Position numbers and translations under genes: made by a program. Positions 61,193 through 64,000 of a stretch of DNA of 64,000 bases are shown here, piece after piece. Where the stretch lies: positions 1 through 64,000 of the forward strand of contig NZ_STGW01000012.1 in NCBI RefSeq assembly GCF_004912195.1, given 5' to 3'. This stretch comes from Nocardioides caeni. Lineage in GTDB: Bacteria; Actinomycetota; Actinomycetes; Propionibacteriales; Nocardioidaceae. The stretch's first letter is position 1. Each line of letters begins with the position of its first letter. The notes beneath the pieces are model-generated. The model was given only the letters and a program-made list of their open reading frames with translations, made no database searches and was not told the DNA's origin.

Positions 61193-62368
61193 TCAGGCGT
61201 TGCTCAGGTCGGCCGCCATGAGCCGTCGGGTCGCGTCCGCGATCACCTCGGGGCGCTTGCAGAAGGCCCAGCGCACCAGGTGTCGACCGGCGCCCGGCCC
61301 GTCGGGGTCGTCATAGAAGACCTCGAGGGGCACCGCCACCACGCCGGCGCGCTCCGGCAGCGCCAGGCAGAACTCCCGTCCGCTGGACCAGCCGAGGTCG
61401 GCGACGTCGCTGGTCACGAAGTACGTCCCCTGCGCCGAGTACGTCGCCAGCCCGGCCCCGCGCAGACCGGCGACGAGCTCGTCCCGCCGGGCCTGCAGCT
61501 CGACCGCGAGCGTGGCCGGGAAGTCCGGTGCCTCGTCGAGGGCGGCGGCGACCGCCGGCTGCAGCGGCGCGCCGGAGGTGTAGCTCAGCCACTGCTTGGC
61601 CGCGGTCAGCGCCGCCACCAGCTCGGGTGGCCCGGTCGCCCAGCCGACCTTCCATCCGGTCACGGAGTAGGACTTGCCCGCGCTCGACAGCGTGAGCGTG
61701 CGCTCGGCCATGCCGGGCAGCGTGCTGATCGGGACGTGCGCCCGGCCGTCGAAGGTCAGGTGCTCATAGACCTCGTCGGTGACCACGAGGAGGTCGTGCT
61801 CGATCGCGACCTCGGCCACGGCGCCCAGCTCGCCGGCGTCCAGCACCCGCCCGGTGGGGTTGTGCGGGGAGTTGAGCAGGAGGAGCCGGGTTCGCGGTGA
61901 GACGGCGGCCGCCAGCTCCGCCGGGTCGAGCCGGAAGTCGGGGGCGCGCAGCGTGACCGGGCGTCGTACTCCTCCTGCGAAGGCGATCATCGCGTTGTAG
62001 GAGTCGTAGGACGGCTCGAGCACGATGACCTCGTCGCCGGGGTCGACCAGCCCCAGCAGCGCGCCCGCGATCGCCTCGGTGCACCCGGTCGTGACGGTGA
62101 CCTGGGTGTCCGGGTCGAGCTCGATGCCGTAGTGCCGCTGCTGGTGGCGCGCGATCGCCTGGCGCAGCGCCGGGATGCCGATGCCGGGGGCGTACTGGTT
62201 GGCTCCGCCGCGGATCGCCTGGACCGCGGAGTCGAGGATCAGCGCGGGCCCGTCGGTGTCGGGGAAGCCCTGGCCGAGGTTGATCGCGCCGGTCCGGACC
62301 GCGAGGGCGGACATCTCGGCGAAGATCGTGGATCCCATGCCGGCGACCCGACGGGCGGGGGAGTGCAT
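61193..62368 (-). CDS. dapC: Pyridoxal-phosphate aminotransferase, DapC type
   Basis: A 391-residue class I aminotransferase. STIFAEMSALAVRTGAINLG, GQGFPDTDGPALILDSAVQA, LNSPHNPTGRVLDAGELGAV and DEVYEHLTFDGRAH lead to the cofactor lysine in SSAGKSYSVTGWKVGW. It closely resembles the mycobacterial protein annotated DapC (N-succinyl-LL-2,6-diaminopimelate aminotransferase, from memory), though some related enzymes act as kynurenine or methionine aminotransferases. It would serve lysine and peptidoglycan synthesis. The gene is divergent from pyrE. Confidence 0.78.
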   Translation of the reverse strand: MHSPARRVAGMGSTIFAEMSALAVRTGAINLGQGFPDTDGPALILDSAVQAIRGGANQYAPGIGIPALRQAIARHQQRHYGIELDPDTQVTVTTGCTEAIAGALLGLVDPGDEVIVLEPSYDSYNAMIAFAGGVRRPVTLRAPDFRLDPAELAAAVSPRTRLLLLNSPHNPTGRVLDAGELGAVAEVAIEHDLLVVTDEVYEHLTFDGRAHVPISTLPGMAERTLTLSSAGKSYSVTGWKVGWATGPPELVAALTAAKQWLSYTSGAPLQPAVAAALDEAPDFPATLAVELQARRDELVAGLRGAGLATYSAQGTYFVTSDVADLGWSSGREFCLALPERAGVVAVPLEVFYDDPDGPGAGRHLVRWAFCKRPEVIADATRRLMAADLSNA

Positions 62369-62404
62369 GGAGCCGACAGTAGCGAGACTGGATAGCCTCG
62401 GAGC

Positions 62405-62950
62405 GTGACGACCACGGACACCGGCCTCGCTGCCGACATCGACGCCGCCTGCCGCCTCACGGGCGAGTTCACCCTCCGCTCGGGCCAGGTGAGCAACGAG
62501 TACTTCGACAAGTACCTCTTCGAGGCCGACCCGCAGCTCCTCGCGCGGGTCGCACGCGAGGTCGCGCAGCTGCTGCCGCCGGAGATCGACCTGCTCGGCG
62601 GCCTGGAGATGGGCGGCATCCCGATCGCGACCGCCGTCAGCCAGCTCGTCGGGATCCCGGTGATCTTCGTGCGCAAGAAGGCGAAGGAATACGGCACGGC
62701 CAAGCTGGCCGAGGGCCCGTCGTACGACGGCAAGCGGGTCGTGCTGATCGAGGACGTCATCACGACGGGCGGCGCCGTGCGCGACGCGACCAGTGCGCTG
62801 CGCGAGGGCGGCGCCGTCGTCGAGACGGTCGTCTGCGCGATCGACCGCAGCCCCGGTGACGCCAACCCGCTCGCCGACGTCGGCCTCGAGGTGCGCGCGG
62901 TGCTCACCAAGGCCGAGCTCGACGTGGCGCGGGCAGCTTCCCGGGTCTGA
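62405..62950 (+). CDS. pyrE: Orotate phosphoribosyltransferase
   Basis: A 181-residue enzyme of pyrimidine synthesis that converts orotate and PRPP to OMP. TGEFTLRSGQVSNEYFDKYL gives the orotate site, GGLEMGGIPIATAVSQ and VIFVRKKAKEYGTAKLAEGP precede the PRPP-binding VVLIEDVITTGGAVRDAT. The GTG 62405 is close to the divergent aminotransferase start. The family length is typical. It ends 1 nt from the stop of the convergent VOC gene. Confidence 0.95.
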   Translation: MTTTDTGLAADIDAACRLTGEFTLRSGQVSNEYFDKYLFEADPQLLARVAREVAQLLPPEIDLLGGLEMGGIPIATAVSQLVGIPVIFVRKKAKEYGTAKLAEGPSYDGKRVVLIEDVITTGGAVRDATSALREGGAVVETVVCAIDRSPGDANPLADVGLEVRAVLTKAELDVARAASRV

Positions 62951-62951
62951 G

Positions 62952-63386
62952 CTACTCGGCGGGCGCGGGCCCCGAGATGTTCATCAGCCAGTTGGTCCCG
63001 AAGCGGTCGACGAGCATCCCGAAGGTGTCACCCCACGGCGCCTGGCTGAGCTCCTCGTGGATGGTGGCGCCGTCGGAGAGACCTGCCCACCAGCCGCGGA
63101 GGGTGTCCTCGTCCTCGGCGGCACCGGCGAGGCTGACCTGGGCCGGCACCGGCTCGCCGGGGACGTGCCCGGGGTGGTCGGCGCCCATCAGCACGAACGA
63201 GTCGCTGACGGTCAGCGCCGAGTGCATCACCCAGTCGACCTCGGCCTCGGCGACGCCCATCGCGGTGCCGCCCATGTCGGCGAAGGTCATCACGTCGAGC
63301 TGGCCGCCGAAGACGGAGTGATAGAACTCCATCGCCTCGCGGGCCTGGCCGCGCCAGTTGATGTAGGGGGACAGGTACGCCGTCAT
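62952..63386 (-). CDS. PhnB-like VOC-family protein
   Basis: A 144-residue protein of the PhnB/glyoxalase-like group. SPYINWRGQAREAMEFYHSV, GGQLDVMTFADMGGTAMGVA, VPAQVSLAGAAEDEDTLRGW and APWGDTFGMLVDRFGTNWLM are the usual landmarks. It probably lacks metal-dependent glyoxalase activity, like most of this subgroup. It converges on pyrE, and its promoter region lies between it and the DedA gene. Confidence 0.83.
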   Translation of the reverse strand: MTAYLSPYINWRGQAREAMEFYHSVFGGQLDVMTFADMGGTAMGVAEAEVDWVMHSALTVSDSFVLMGADHPGHVPGEPVPAQVSLAGAAEDEDTLRGWWAGLSDGATIHEELSQAPWGDTFGMLVDRFGTNWLMNISGPAPAE

Positions 63387-63481
63387 GTCGGCTCCTCGGG
63401 TCGATCGGACTGGTGCAGGGTCAGACCCGGCACGGTCGCCGGACTCATCGGACCGGCCGCCGCGTCCACGGATCGAGGCTG

Positions 63482-64000
63482 TCAGTCGTGCTGCGTGGTG
63501 TCCATGCCCGCGATGTCGCGGTCGGGGACGCCGTCGCCGTCGTTGTCCTCGGCGGCCTTGCCGGACGTGCGCTTGTGGCGCCACCACTCCCACGCGATCG
63601 GGACCGCGGAGAAGGCGAGGATGATGAGGATCGTGTAGTCGATGTTCTCCTCGAGGAACGGCCCGAGCACGGGGACCCGGCCCAGGAAGTAGCCGAGGAA
63701 CAGGATCGAGGCGACCCACAGCACCGCGCCGATGGCGCTCCACTTGAAGAAGCGGCCCCGGTCCATCCGGGTGACGCCGGCGACGACCGTGACATAGGTC
63801 CGCACGAAGGGCACGAAGCGTCCGATCACGAGCGCCTTGTTGCCGTGTTTGTCGAAGAACGCGCTGGTCTGGTCGAAGTACTTGCGCTTGAGGATCCGGC
63901 CGTCGCGCTCATAGATGGGCGGCCCGAGCTTGCGTCCGATCTCATAGCCGGCGACGTTGCCGAGGAAGCCGGCGAGCGCGAGCAGGGTCAGGGCGAGGGC
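63482..64000 (-). CDS. DedA-family membrane protein (5' end beyond the window)
   Basis: The last 172 residues of a DedA/SNARE-associated protein; the start lies beyond position 64000. ALTLLALAGFLGNVAGYEIG, RKLGPPIYERDGRILKRKYF, FDKHGNKALVIGRFVPFVRT and YVTVVAGVTRMDRGRFFKWS are the conserved core (the FVPFVRT arginine is essential in the family), followed by membrane helices and a charged tail ending DIAGMDTTQHD. DedA proteins help flip or maintain membrane lipids. Confidence 0.93.
   Translation of the reverse strand, partial: ALALTLLALAGFLGNVAGYEIGRKLGPPIYERDGRILKRKYFDQTSAFFDKHGNKALVIGRFVPFVRTYVTVVAGVTRMDRGRFFKWSAIGAVLWVASILFLGYFLGRVPVLGPFLEENIDYTILIILAFSAVPIAWEWWRHKRTSGKAAEDNDGDGVPDRDIAGMDTTQHD

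Overview
The window is about 64 kb of very GC-rich actinobacterial DNA. Several features point to a Nocardioides-like member of the Propionibacteriales: a dnaK-grpE-dnaJ-hspR operon with HAIR operators, F420-dependent enzymes, a mycothiol-type DinB protein, a mycobacterial-type DesA3 desaturase pair, KstR-type operators, many GTG starts and ATGA/GTGA stop-start overlaps. The genus is an inference from gene content. There is no rRNA, tRNA, prophage, IS element or CRISPR array. No gene-free stretch exceeds 300 bp; the longer gaps (about 200 to 275 bp) mostly hold palindromic repeats.

Layout. 1-13 kb: DUF2461 protein, a SnoaL-like protein under a KstR-type box, a large secreted metalloprotease-like protein, an Rrf2 regulator divergent from a FadE5-type acyl-CoA dehydrogenase, a lipoprotein, a DinB-fold enzyme, an SDR, a degenerate GT2 membrane protein with an MshEN-like N terminus, and a crotonase. 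13-25 kb: lipid and storage metabolism. This holds a DesA3-type desaturase with its ferredoxin reductase, divergent from a PucR-type regulator; an SGNH lipoprotein; a TraR/DksA zinc-finger protein; YjbQ; two CitE-like CoA lyases; and PHA depolymerase plus PHA synthase, divergent from a second PucR-type regulator. 25-33 kb: an NhaD-type antiporter operon, a NarL two-component system, a frameshifted nuclease-like gene bracketed by palindromes, an ABC exporter and a nitroreductase. 33-39 kb: a giant LuxR (MalT/LAL-type) regulator, a cytochrome P450 and small proteins. 39-46 kb: a sulfotransferase/SDR pair, aldo/keto reductase, DUF1214 protein, F420-dependent LLM enzyme, Ddn-like protein and a second SnoaL protein, with two more KstR-type boxes, suggesting a steroid-catabolism regulon. 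46-56 kb: heat-shock block dnaK-grpE-dnaJ-hspR, then DUF445 and Abi-alpha-like proteins, then clpB with its own HAIR operator. 56-64 kb: membrane protein, receptor Ser/Thr kinase, phosphodiester glycosidase, DapC-type aminotransferase, pyrE, a VOC protein and a DedA protein cut by the window end.

The most unusual layer is non-coding. At least five sequence-unrelated classes of long intergenic palindromes sit a few to about 20 nt after stop codons. One class occurs four times. Another is a mirror array of six 10-bp sites phased at exactly 22 bp between hspR and the DUF445 gene. The most interesting protein-level candidates are the pseudo-glycosyltransferase with a c-di-GMP-type domain, the nuclease-like gene flanked by palindromes, and the DUF445/Abi-alpha pair between the two HspR-controlled loci.
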